In this document: positions 34,338 through 42,478 of the stretch, one piece after another
Layout: every line of letters starts with the position of its first letter
How positions within the stretch are numbered: the first letter of the stretch is position 1
Assembly: GCA_041392665.1 (NCBI GenBank)
Contig: JAWKLQ010000018.1
Location: 123,575 to 187,574, forward strand
Length of the DNA stretch: 64,000 bases
Direction: 5' to 3'
From: Flavilitoribacter sp020436695
Lineage (GTDB): Bacteria > Bacteroidota > Bacteroidia > Chitinophagales > Saprospiraceae
Program-made: the position numbers and the translations under genes
Notes under the pieces: generated by a model
The model's database searches: none
Seen by the model: only the letters and a program-made list of their open reading frames with translations
Told to the model about the DNA's origin: nothing

Positions 34338-34345
34338 TATCTTTG
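34338..34345 (+). promoter_or_regulatory. putative -7 box for the dipeptidase gene
   Basis: TATCTTTG matches TAnnTTTG and lies 29 bases before the ATG at 34375. No TTTG at the expected upstream distance. Confidence 0.4.
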
Positions 34346-34374
34346 AATTCTTGATTTACAAACCATGCTTGCTG

Positions 34375-35637
34375 ATGATCCGATCTACCATCTTCCTGCT
34401 CCTGGGCGGCCTTGCATTTGCTGCCTGTCAGCCTAAAATATCCAACAGTATGTCTAAAAATCAGGATGACGCCCTACACGAAAGGGCTGACCGCCTGGCG
34501 CACGAGTACATCATTACCGATGGCCACGTAGACCTCCCCTACCGTCTGAAAGCCAGGAATTTCCGATTGACCCGTGAATACATCGGTATTCCGGTAGAAA
34601 CAGATGAAGGGGATTTCGATTACGTTCGGGCGAAAAAAGGCGGACTTGATGTGCCTTTTATGTCTATTTACATACCGGCTTCCTATCAGACGGATGGCGG
34701 AGCAAAAGCCCTGGCCGATTCACTGATCGATATGGTCAATGGTATTGCGGAACAACTTCCCGATAAGTTTGCCGTAGCCGTTACTCCTCAGGAAGCCGAA
34801 GCTGCCGTGAAAGCCGGTAAGATCGCTTTGCCTATGGGTATGGAAAATGGTGCGGCCCTGGAAGATGATCTGAAAAACGTCGCCTATTTCCGTAAAAGAG
34901 GCATCAGCTATATTACGCTGACCCACGGTAAAGACAACCTGATCGGGGATTCTTCCTACGATACGACCGGCACCTGGAAAGGTCTTAGCCCCTATGGTAA
35001 GCAGGTAGTACGGGAGATGAATAAGCAGGGTATTATGGTCGACATTTCCCATGTTTCCGATAATACATTCTGGCAGGTCATGGAAATATCCAACGCACCC
35101 TGTATTGCCTCACATTCCTCCGTTCGTAAATTCACGCCTGGCTTTGAGCGCAATATGAACGATGATATGATCAAAAAACTGGCCGAGAAAGACGGCGTGA
35201 TCCAGATCAACTTCGGCTCTTCCTTCCTGGACGGAAACATTCAGAAAAACCGAGACAAGCTGCGGGAAGAACTGATGGCTATGCTCAGTGAAAAGGGACT
35301 ATCCTACCGCGATGATGCCGCCAAACCCATTATCGAACAATTCTCTAAAGATCATCCTACCGTATACGCCGATCTGGATATTGTAGCCGACCATATCGAT
35401 CATGTTGTTAAGATTGCCGGCATTGACCACGTCGGATTCGGATCCGATTTCGACGGTGTTGGCGACAGTTTGCCCACCGGACTGAAAGATGTATCGCAAT
35501 ACCCCAACCTGATCTATACTTTACTAAAACGTGGTTATTCTGACGAAGATATTGCCAAGATCTGTTATCAAAACGTCTGGCGCGTCTGGAACCGGGTACA
35601 GGAAGTAGCCAAAAACATGCAAACCGGGAAGATGTAG
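34375..35637 (+). CDS. membrane dipeptidase (M19 family) lipoprotein
   Basis: 420 residues from ATG 34375, which opens directly into the lipoprotein signal MIRSTIFLLLGGLAFAAC; the TTG at 34351 adds eight residues that spoil it. Metal-binding motifs of renal dipeptidase are present: DGHVDLPYRL (His-x-Asp), GMENGAAL (bridging Glu), VDISHVSDNTFW and CIASHSSVRKF (two His), and IDHVGFGSDFDGV. The enzyme hydrolyses dipeptides, including some with D-residues, in the periplasm. Together with the S9, M49 and M36 enzymes in this window it points to a protein-feeding lifestyle. Confidence 0.93.
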   Translation: MIRSTIFLLLGGLAFAACQPKISNSMSKNQDDALHERADRLAHEYIITDGHVDLPYRLKARNFRLTREYIGIPVETDEGDFDYVRAKKGGLDVPFMSIYIPASYQTDGGAKALADSLIDMVNGIAEQLPDKFAVAVTPQEAEAAVKAGKIALPMGMENGAALEDDLKNVAYFRKRGISYITLTHGKDNLIGDSSYDTTGTWKGLSPYGKQVVREMNKQGIMVDISHVSDNTFWQVMEISNAPCIASHSSVRKFTPGFERNMNDDMIKKLAEKDGVIQINFGSSFLDGNIQKNRDKLREELMAMLSEKGLSYRDDAAKPIIEQFSKDHPTVYADLDIVADHIDHVVKIAGIDHVGFGSDFDGVGDSLPTGLKDVSQYPNLIYTLLKRGYSDEDIAKICYQNVWRVWNRVQEVAKNMQTGKM

Positions 35638-35910
35638 TTTGTCACCCAAAAAACAGAATTCACCGCCGGAATTTTCGGTTTTACATTGCAACAATCCATA
35701 TATTTATCCGTACTAAAAGACGGATGAAAAGTCCTGCACTTTCACCATAACCTCAGAACAGTAAAACTTGAACATAATGCTGTGTCTTCTACACAGTTTT
35801 GCAAACCCACATTATTAGTATTCACCGGCATTACCATCCCAGAGGCAGCAGCTTTTTCTATTGAAAAAGTAGTCCGGCAAGCTTTCCGGATGGAATGACT
35901 ATGATAATGA

Positions 35911-37998
35911 ATGAATATGTACGGTTTGCGATACCTTTCAAGTTGTCGACTGTCAGGTCTTTTTTTTCTGCTTCTGGCAAGCTGTCCTCTTTCTGCCAAG
36001 AAGAGCTATCATCTTCGCAACGCACACTTTCAAATGGTCCGCGAGCCGGTAAAGCCGGTCGAATACCTGCTTAATGCCGGCCAAGAGTTTATGGATCAGG
36101 AAAAATGGCGCGAAAGTCTCCCCTTTTTACTCAGAGCTGATCATTTGATCAATAATCAAAATTACGCCCCGGAAACTATCCGGACCAGGCAGGCACTTTA
36201 CCTCTGTTACTATAAACTCGGGATTTTAGATTCTGCAGCTTATTATGCCAATGGTATGCTCCATTGGTCAGAAAAGACCGGAGATACTGAAGCAGCAATG
36301 AATGCCTGGAACTACAAGGCTATGCTTTATCAGACCGATCTTGAACTGGATTCCGCTCATTTTGCTTTGAGCAAAGCCTATAACCTGGCACTACAGTTGC
36401 ACAACAAAAAGGCACAGGCCAATTTTTCCAGCAACCTGGGCATCATTTTCGGGCAGCAGGGACAATACGATAAGGCCAAAACGTATTTTCGTCAGGCCTA
36501 TGATCTGGGTGTATCCAGTAATGATACCATGCTGATCGCACTCGGAGCCAACAATCTGGCGCGGGTATTCACTGAAGCGTCCCAATACGATTCTGCGAGC
36601 TATTACAGTGATATGGCGGTTCAATATGCAAAGGCTATCCGATCAAAAAAACCTTATTACTACTATAAAGCCATTGATTTCCAGGCTTTACTGGCCATGC
36701 GGATGGGCAATCTCGAATATGCGGAAAAGAAGTATCGCGAATTGGCGGATATCTACCTAAAGCTACAGGAAAATCTATCGCTGGCAGAGGTTTACGCCCG
36801 TTTGGCGGAGCTCAATCTGGCTCGGGAAAAAGCCCATCCGGCCATTAAATATGCACAGCTCAATCTGAGTTTGCTGGAGGACGTGCATGCAAACGAAACC
36901 CGGGAGAAGGCCCTATTGGTACTATCGCAGGCCTATCGGGACATTGGTGATTATCAGACGGCTTATGCTTACGCCGAACAATATCGCCTGCTACGCGACA
37001 GCGTTTATAATGAGAAACTGGCCCGGATGGTCTCTGAAATGAACAATAATTTCGAGCTGGCGAAGAAAGAACATGAAAATGCTGATCTCCAGACCCAAGC
37101 CCAGAAAAGTGAGGCGGCCAGACGTAAGTTGACGATCATAGCGCTGGTGGTCGGGCTAATCTCTCTTTTTTCCGGAGGCGCCATCTTGTTTTTCCTGCAG
37201 GAGATCAAACACAAGAAACGACTGAACCGGCAGCTCGAGTCAATCGTACAGGACCGGACCGCTGCCCTCTGGGAATCCAATAAAAAGCTGAAAAGTTATG
37301 TGGATGAGCTTAATACCTTCAATCATATCTCTTCCCATGATCTGAAGGAACCTTTGCGCAACATCTCCGGCTTCATCAGTCTGCTGGAAAGAAAGATCGG
37401 GTCCGGGCTCGATGAAGAAAGCCGGGAATTCATGCGATACATCAGGCAAAACGCAGCTCATATGAACGATTTACTCGAAGATATTCTAGCCTATTCTACC
37501 ATACAGGATCAGCCCTCTCCTACCGATGTTGTTTCATTGGGTGACATTATGCACAAAGTAGAAAGAAGTCTACAGCCGTTGATCGAAGAAAAACAAGCCG
37601 TCATTACCTATGCCCAACTTCCGGAGATCATCGCCAATGATGCTCAGACTTTCATGATCTTAAAAAATCTGGTGGAAAACGGGATCAAGTACAATCATTC
37701 AAATCCGCCCAGGATCAAAGTGGTCTACCGCAAACTTTCCCATGCCCACATCATCAGCGTCCAGGACAACGGCATCGGTATACCCAGCGAATACCGGGAG
37801 CAGATCTTTCAACTTTTTAAGCGTTTGCACAACCGAACGGAATTTACCGGTACCGGTATGGGGCTATCCATTAGTCGTAAAATTGCCCAGCGCCAGGGAG
37901 GATATCTATCCGTAGAAAAAAGCGATGACCACGGTACGGTTTTTGCACTGCACCTTCCATTGGCCAAACAAGAGGTCACTTCGGCCGTACCAGAGTGA
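35911..37998 (+). CDS. TPR-containing sensor histidine kinase
   Basis: 695 residues. A signal peptide is followed by about six TPR-like helical repeats (residues 50-390, for example QYDKAKTYFRQAYDLGVSSNDTM), one membrane helix (about 408-428, KLTIIALVVGLISLFSGGAILFFLQ with its flanks), a coiled coil and a kinase core. The phosphoacceptor histidine is in FNHISSHDLKEPLRNISGFI; the ATPase shows LKNLVENGIKYNH, VQDNGIGIPSEYREQIF and FTGTGMGLSISRKI. There is no receiver domain and no response-regulator gene adjacent, so it is an orphan sensor. Its 3' end overlaps the convergent DUF5777 gene by 23 bases. Confidence 0.92.
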   Translation: MNMYGLRYLSSCRLSGLFFLLLASCPLSAKKSYHLRNAHFQMVREPVKPVEYLLNAGQEFMDQEKWRESLPFLLRADHLINNQNYAPETIRTRQALYLCYYKLGILDSAAYYANGMLHWSEKTGDTEAAMNAWNYKAMLYQTDLELDSAHFALSKAYNLALQLHNKKAQANFSSNLGIIFGQQGQYDKAKTYFRQAYDLGVSSNDTMLIALGANNLARVFTEASQYDSASYYSDMAVQYAKAIRSKKPYYYYKAIDFQALLAMRMGNLEYAEKKYRELADIYLKLQENLSLAEVYARLAELNLAREKAHPAIKYAQLNLSLLEDVHANETREKALLVLSQAYRDIGDYQTAYAYAEQYRLLRDSVYNEKLARMVSEMNNNFELAKKEHENADLQTQAQKSEAARRKLTIIALVVGLISLFSGGAILFFLQEIKHKKRLNRQLESIVQDRTAALWESNKKLKSYVDELNTFNHISSHDLKEPLRNISGFISLLERKIGSGLDEESREFMRYIRQNAAHMNDLLEDILAYSTIQDQPSPTDVVSLGDIMHKVERSLQPLIEEKQAVITYAQLPEIIANDAQTFMILKNLVENGIKYNHSNPPRIKVVYRKLSHAHIISVQDNGIGIPSEYREQIFQLFKRLHNRTEFTGTGMGLSISRKIAQRQGGYLSVEKSDDHGTVFALHLPLAKQEVTSAVPE

Positions 37999-38854
37999 AT
38001 ACCCGGGAGATGTTGAAACCAAAGTGAATACCGCCGTCGGCCCAGTTGCCGGTGGTCTGCGTTACAAATCCTTTTTCGATCATGGAGGTAGAATTGGTGA
38101 GGTGCAACTGAAAAACATGCCCTCCTGTCTCTATATCAAAGCCGATCGACAGTGAGTTCTGGTATTCAGGAGCGAGCTGATCCGGAAGCACGTAGATGTA
38201 TTCCAGATTGAGGCCCACTCGCTTAGATAATTTGATCCGTCCTGCTGCGGCCACTGCCAGGACATCATTTGCTTCGGTGGTAACGGACACCAGATTTCGG
38301 TGCACCAGGGTCGGCGAGAGCTGCATGGAAAAGCCTTCACTGAATTTCCGCCCCAGGATCATCTGAAAAGTGTAATACAGACGGGAAGAGAACAGATTCT
38401 CCCGGTCAGGATTTTGCCAGCGCAAGGTCTGAATAGCCGTGCTGGCAAAGAGCGCCGCCGTGATAGGCATCTTCCGCTTACCGGTACTCTGCCGGAGGAA
38501 TTTGAACTTCAGAAAACCATCGTAGGTCTTTTCGAAGCTGCTGCGCCCCATCCCGATCGTCAGTTGATCGGTAATACCATAATCAGCTCCGATCCGAATG
38601 GAAGCCTGATCGAGCCCGAACAGTTCATAAGCCCCCAGATTGAGCATCCCGAAACGGTGGGAGATCTTAAGATCGAGTACACCTCCGGAGGTGCTTTCCA
38701 GGGAATGTAGATTAACCACCCGGTTGGTCTTAAATGCAGCAGTAACGTATTCGGTGGTTTCCTCGTCTTCTCCCAGGAGGGATAAAAGATCGTCCTGTGC
38801 AGCAACACTGCCCAGGAAGGTGAATAAGAGTAGTGTAAAACCTATGCGCTTCAT
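37976..38854 (-). CDS. DUF5777 family outer-membrane beta-barrel protein
   Basis: 292 residues from ATG 38854 (MKRIGFTLLLFTFLGSVAAQDD signal); the frame stays open up to 38992 but that part is repeat DNA. The mature protein is made of amphipathic strands with the family hallmarks FKTNRVVNLHSLEST, LDLKISHRFG, GLDQASIRIGADYGITDQLTIGMGRSS and GFDIETGGHVFQLHLTNS. DUF5777 proteins occur in Bacteroidota next to YceI and c-type cytochrome genes, as here, and have no settled function. It is the last gene of the minus-strand redox cluster. Confidence 0.85.
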   Translation of the reverse strand: MKRIGFTLLLFTFLGSVAAQDDLLSLLGEDEETTEYVTAAFKTNRVVNLHSLESTSGGVLDLKISHRFGMLNLGAYELFGLDQASIRIGADYGITDQLTIGMGRSSFEKTYDGFLKFKFLRQSTGKRKMPITAALFASTAIQTLRWQNPDRENLFSSRLYYTFQMILGRKFSEGFSMQLSPTLVHRNLVSVTTEANDVLAVAAAGRIKLSKRVGLNLEYIYVLPDQLAPEYQNSLSIGFDIETGGHVFQLHLTNSTSMIEKGFVTQTTGNWADGGIHFGFNISRVFTLVRPK

Positions 38855-39050
38855 ATTTTGATGTTTTGATACTACAATGCTACGATACTGCGATGTAGTT
38901 AGGCACACGGATATTATCTTCTCATTGCACCAACTCATCATAGCATCACAACATTGTAGTATTAAGCAGAGCTCGTGGTGCATTGCGATCATTCTTATCT
39001 ACTGCACATGATCCATCACAGAATCACAGCATTACAACATCGTAGGATCA
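38855..39050. repeat. inverted repeat with iterated arms, gatgttgtgatg family
   Basis: Left arm 38855-38898 (gatgttttgatactacaatg, ctacgatactgcgatg) and inverse units at 38937-38966 and 39011-39050 (catcacaacattgtagtatt; catcacagaatcacagcatt). It fills the whole gap between the DUF5777 start codon and the stop of the YceI gene; the YceI stop lies in its right end. Confidence 0.75.
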
Positions 39051-39602
39051 ACTCTTCAAGAGTTCATAATTTACTTCCACCGTCACCTCAACAGTTTTCG
39101 CAATATTGTCTCTTACCACCGCCGGGATCTTGATCTCAAAATCGGCAACGGTCAGTTCAAAGGTAGAACTGGCAGATATATCCCCATCTTTGACCGTGAT
39201 AGTCGCCGGAGCTTCAATTGCCTTAGTGGCTCCATGAATGGTAATATCCCCGGTGACGATTACTTCGTAAGTCCCGTCAGCACTCCAGTTTACGGCATCA
39301 ACCTGCTTGATCTGGCCCTTAAAGGTCGCTTTGGGATAAGTGCTGCTCTCCATATAATTCTCATTGAAATGCTCCTGCATGAGCGCTTTTTCAAACTGAA
39401 AAGCTTTGATCAGGATAGCGAATTCCATCCGGCCCGAAGTCACATCCAGTACACTGGTTGCCTTTTCATTTTCTGCTTCGATCTTTTCCAGGGGTGCCTG
39501 AGAGGTAAATACGACTTTCCCTTCCCGGGTGAAATATTTTTGGGAGAACATCGATGGCAGACTGATAAATAACAGGCAGACGATCAGAAAAATGTTTTTC
39601 AT
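39048..39602 (-). CDS. YceI family periplasmic protein (first copy)
   Basis: 184 residues from ATG 39602, which opens the signal MKNIFLIVCLLFISLPSMFSQ; an upstream extension to 39671 is repeat DNA. The lipocalin-like YceI fold is recognised from FTREGKVVFTSQAPLEKIEAENEKATSVLDVTSGRMEF, MQEHFNENYMESSTYPKATFKGQI and the ending SSTFELTVADFEIKIPAVV. YceI proteins bind isoprenoid-type lipids. A second YceI protein is encoded at 45408-45977 at the other end of the same cluster, and the two share the central HFNENY(M/L)ES pattern. Confidence 0.92.
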   Translation of the reverse strand: MKNIFLIVCLLFISLPSMFSQKYFTREGKVVFTSQAPLEKIEAENEKATSVLDVTSGRMEFAILIKAFQFEKALMQEHFNENYMESSTYPKATFKGQIKQVDAVNWSADGTYEVIVTGDITIHGATKAIEAPATITVKDGDISASSTFELTVADFEIKIPAVVRDNIAKTVEVTVEVNYELLKS

Positions 39603-39628
39603 TGGATTGATTTTAATTTTTGGTTTGT

Positions 39629-39703
39629 GAGGTGTTTGGGTGTTCGGGTGCTGAGGTGCCAACGTGAACACATCAACACGCTAACACCTGTACACGCCTA
39701 CAC
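39629..39703. repeat. inverted repeat with iterated arms, ggtgtttggg type
   Basis: Left arm 39629-39660 (gaggtgtttgggtgttcggg, tgctgaggtg) and right arm 39665-39703 (aacacatcaacacgctaaca, cctgtacacgcctacac). The right arm contains the stop codon of the OB-fold gene at 39698. Confidence 0.65.
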
Positions 39704-40108
39704 TTCCACGCATCGCACCAGCACTACATCCATCAGCATACCGGTACAAATGCCTTTCATAGAAACAGTTTCACCAACTGTAAAATCGGTTCTTGGATGT
39801 TCGGTCAGTTCGTCGAGCTGACAGATAACGCCGAACATATCGCTTTCGCTCTCCAAGGTCAGACTAATATGGCCTTCTTCATTTGTTGATACATCTTTGA
39901 TCTGCCCCTTTACCACAACGATCTTCTCCAGGTACTTTTCGTTAGCACCGGTTTCATCACTCTCAAAAGCGGCAAACAGCTCTTTTGAAGAGATCGTCAG
40001 ATCGGCGGCGGCTTTTTCCATATTCTGATGGGGCTTATTATACATAAAATAAGCAGCCGTCAGACCGATCAGTAGTACTGGCAACAGGTAGAGCAGTATT
40101 TTTTTCAT
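39698..40108 (-). CDS. OB-fold (tRNA_anti-like) membrane-anchored protein
   Basis: 136 residues from ATG 40108. One N-terminal membrane helix (MKKILLYLLPVLLIGLTAAYFMY) acts as anchor or uncleaved signal. The outer part reads as an OB fold: the segment ISSKELFAAFESDETGANEKYLEKIVVVKGQIKDVS and VGETVSMKGICTGMLMDVVLVRC match the tRNA_anti-like domain found in small Bacteroidota envelope proteins. Ligand unknown. The stop codon is provided by a repeat arm. It lies between YceI and two haem-c proteins in the same direction. Confidence 0.8.
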   Translation of the reverse strand: MKKILLYLLPVLLIGLTAAYFMYNKPHQNMEKAAADLTISSKELFAAFESDETGANEKYLEKIVVVKGQIKDVSTNEEGHISLTLESESDMFGVICQLDELTEHPRTDFTVGETVSMKGICTGMLMDVVLVRCVEV

Positions 40109-40124
40109 AACCATATATTTATTC

Positions 40125-40294
40125 CACTGTCAACAAAATTGAATAACGTAATAATAAAAGGACATTTTCGCCGACGGACTATTCGATGTTTCATGGTTTC
40201 AATGTTACATGGCTCTTTTGTCAATGGAACAATGAAGCAATGGAACAATGAAGCAATGGAACATGAGCAGTATTATCTAATTTAATCGACAGCG
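40125..40294. repeat. MITE-like element with terminal inverted repeats, copy A
   Basis: 170 bp. The left end cactgtcaacaaaattgaat is matched by the inverse of the right end (cgctgtcgattaaattagat). The middle repeats caatggaacaatgaag. It aligns over its length with 53570-53714 in opposite orientation, including gctcttttgtcaatgg/gttccattgcttcattg and attcgatgtttcatgg/cgattcgatgctatatgg. Confidence 0.75.
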
Positions 40295-40353
40295 TATTTT
40301 TGGGAATCATTGCCGAAACCGTCCTATTTTCCTCATCCCCCATTCCTCCAATT

Positions 40354-40722
40354 CTAATTCTCCGGCGCGCCCTCATTCACCCAGGCCTCAAACTTTTGGA
40401 TAGTACAATCCGGCAGTTGAGGCTGGCCCTGCGGCATAGCAGCAAAACCATTATCGTGCCGGATCGCTCCCAGCAAACGACCGTTATTTGCTACCACCTT
40501 GATGTTATTGTATCCGTCCAGGTTTACCCCTCCGTTGGTTACCGACTGGTTGTGGCAACTGATACAGGAATTCTGAACTACAGCTGCAATAACGCCGGTA
40601 TAGGTCACTCCGCTTGTATTACACTCGGTAGAAGGGTAAAGTTCTTCTTCCACATCATAGTAGCACGACGGGCTCATCGTCAGAGCCAAAAGGAATAGAG
40701 GGAAAAGGTATTTGCTATGCAT
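40354..40722 (-). CDS. haem-c lipoprotein (single CXXCH)
   Basis: 122 residues with a lipoprotein signal ending MSPSC. One canonical haem-c site, NSCISCHNQSV, is followed by GGVNLDGYNNIKVVANNGRLLGAI and AMPQG, where the methionine could be the axial ligand. The ending LPDCTIQKFEAWVNEGAPEN is typical of small Planctomycete-type cytochrome c domains of Bacteroidota. It would carry electrons at the periplasmic face. It is clearly paralogous to the second half of its neighbour (VKNVASSGKLLGAI, MPQGSAQLPQCSI). Confidence 0.87.
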   Translation of the reverse strand: MHSKYLFPLFLLALTMSPSCYYDVEEELYPSTECNTSGVTYTGVIAAVVQNSCISCHNQSVTNGGVNLDGYNNIKVVANNGRLLGAIRHDNGFAAMPQGQPQLPDCTIQKFEAWVNEGAPEN

Positions 40723-40764
40723 ATTTATCGTTTTAAACGCTATTGAGAACCTAAGCTGTCCGGA

Positions 40765-41514
40765 TCAATTATTCGGCATACCGGCATCGATCCAGGCGGA
40801 GATCTGATCAATTGAGCATTGCGGTAACTGAGCACTGCCCTGCGGCATCTGAGCATATCCCGTTTGCCAACTGATCGCTCCCAGAAGTTTCCCGCTGGAG
40901 GCCACGTTTTTCACCTGATCGTACCCATCAAGCCGAACACCACCGGAAGCTCCCGTACCACTGTGACACCCCTGACAATTATTGGCAATAACCGGGGCTA
41001 CCGAACCCGAATAGGTCACGTCTGTCACATTGCAACCTCCTCCGGCATTCTGATCACAGTCCAGGTCCTCAGCGCCCTGCTGAATCCATTTCCCGATCAG
41101 ATCGATCTGCTCCTGGCTTAGCGGAGCCCGTGGCGGCGGGGGCATACGCCGGCTGGCTCTATCATCCACCAGTCTCTCGTAAAGATCGGATTCACTGATA
41201 TTGCCCGGGGTGATTTCTGCAGTGGCCAGTACATTGATGTAACTGTCCAGGATCACCCCCTCTTCCGCCGAAGCGGCATCATGACAACCACTGAAGGCGC
41301 AGTTGGATTTGAGTATCGGCAGTACCTGTAACTCAAAATAGACTACTTCCGGATCACAGACTATTCCATTACCGGTAGTATCCACCGGGTTTTGCGTAGT
41401 ATCCATGGGAACGATCTCATCATCCGATGCAAAAGGCTCGTGTTTACAGGAACCCAGGCCTGATAAGATGGCAGTGAAGAGAACTAAAACGGGAATCCAA
41501 AGTTTACCTGGCAT
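40765..41514 (-). CDS. two-haem cytochrome c-like lipoprotein with one noncanonical site
   Basis: 249 residues; the signal ends LGSC, so a lipoprotein. Two cytochrome-like modules. The second has a canonical site (NCQGCHSG) and closely resembles the next gene. The first has NCAFSGCHDAAS: four residues between the cysteines (CX4CH) instead of two, a variant seen in some Bacteroidota proteins. After it comes a Planctomycete-type cytochrome pattern, SRRMPPPPRAPLSQEQIDLIGKWIQQGAEDLDC. Probably part of an envelope electron chain with the YceI and DUF5777 products. Confidence 0.87.
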   Translation of the reverse strand: MPGKLWIPVLVLFTAILSGLGSCKHEPFASDDEIVPMDTTQNPVDTTGNGIVCDPEVVYFELQVLPILKSNCAFSGCHDAASAEEGVILDSYINVLATAEITPGNISESDLYERLVDDRASRRMPPPPRAPLSQEQIDLIGKWIQQGAEDLDCDQNAGGGCNVTDVTYSGSVAPVIANNCQGCHSGTGASGGVRLDGYDQVKNVASSGKLLGAISWQTGYAQMPQGSAQLPQCSIDQISAWIDAGMPNN

Positions 41515-41684
41515 GATGTGTTTAATAGTTGGGCCAAAAGTAAACCAGCTGCCATCCTTAATAAATCTATTCTTACCGAACGGGAAAAAAAGGATACCGA
41601 ACCGGATTCAAGAAAAAAGTCAGCCAAACCAGTTACATGGTACCCATTTCACCTTCAAAAGTTAGTTGCGCGGCAAAGGTTGTT

Positions 41685-42464
41685 TCAGGATTCTTTCATC
41701 TCCGTATCGCCCACCAGCCAGCGCTTAAAATGCGGCGATCTTTCGGTACTGACAATGATATCGGCTGGAGAGGCCGGGCTGAGATCGAGCTTTACCCTCG
41801 ACTTGGAATAGGCATACATCTCCTTGATGGATCGAAAATGTATGAGGTATTGCCGGTTGATGCGGAAGAAGTGGCGCTCATCCAATATCTCTTCCAGTTT
41901 TTCCATGGTCACATCCAGCGGAAGACGGCTGCCGTCCCAGGTGACCACAAAGGTTACTTTGTTCTCGGTAAAAAAATAGGCGGCATCCTGTACATCCACC
42001 AGGCGAATGCGCTGCCCGATACGTACCAGAAAGCGATGAGTGGCCTGATCCTGTTGTAAAGCCTTGGCCAGCGAGCGATAATCAATCGTACCGGACGGTG
42101 TAAATTCACGGTACTTATCCAGTGCACGCCGCAAAAACTCTACCTTGATGGGTTTGAGCAGATAATCGATGGCATTGACCTTAAAAGCTTCGATGGCGTA
42201 CTGATCATAGGCCGTGGTAAAAATAATGGGTTTGCGAATATCCACGTGCCGGAATAGTTCAAAACAGGGGCCATCCGCCAGATGAATATCCATGAAGATC
42301 AGATCGGGCAAAGTATGAGTTTCCAGGTAATCAACTATCGATTCAATACTATCCAATTGTGCCAATATCTGGATCCCCGGCTCGGTCTCCTGAAGTAACT
42401 TATTCAGTCGCCGGGCCGCTGCCGGTTCATCTTCAACTATCCATACTTTAATAGGGTTCGTCAT
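41685..42464 (-). CDS. LytTR family response regulator
   Basis: 259 residues. Receiver domain with the phosphoacceptor aspartate in PDLIFMDIHLADGPCFELF, the conserved Thr/Tyr and Lys in IIFTTAYDQYAIEAFKVNAIDYLLKPI; then a LytTR DNA-binding domain (about 140-255; GQRIRLVDVQDAAYFFTENKVTFVV, FFRINRQYLIHFRSI). It begins 14 bases after the sensor gene, with which it forms a LytS/LytT-type pair. Targets are unknown but the flanking YceI and cytochrome genes are candidates. Confidence 0.94.
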   Translation of the reverse strand: MTNPIKVWIVEDEPAAARRLNKLLQETEPGIQILAQLDSIESIVDYLETHTLPDLIFMDIHLADGPCFELFRHVDIRKPIIFTTAYDQYAIEAFKVNAIDYLLKPIKVEFLRRALDKYREFTPSGTIDYRSLAKALQQDQATHRFLVRIGQRIRLVDVQDAAYFFTENKVTFVVTWDGSRLPLDVTMEKLEEILDERHFFRINRQYLIHFRSIKEMYAYSKSRVKLDLSPASPADIIVSTERSPHFKRWLVGDTEMKES

Positions 42465-42478
42465 GATTTTAATATTAT

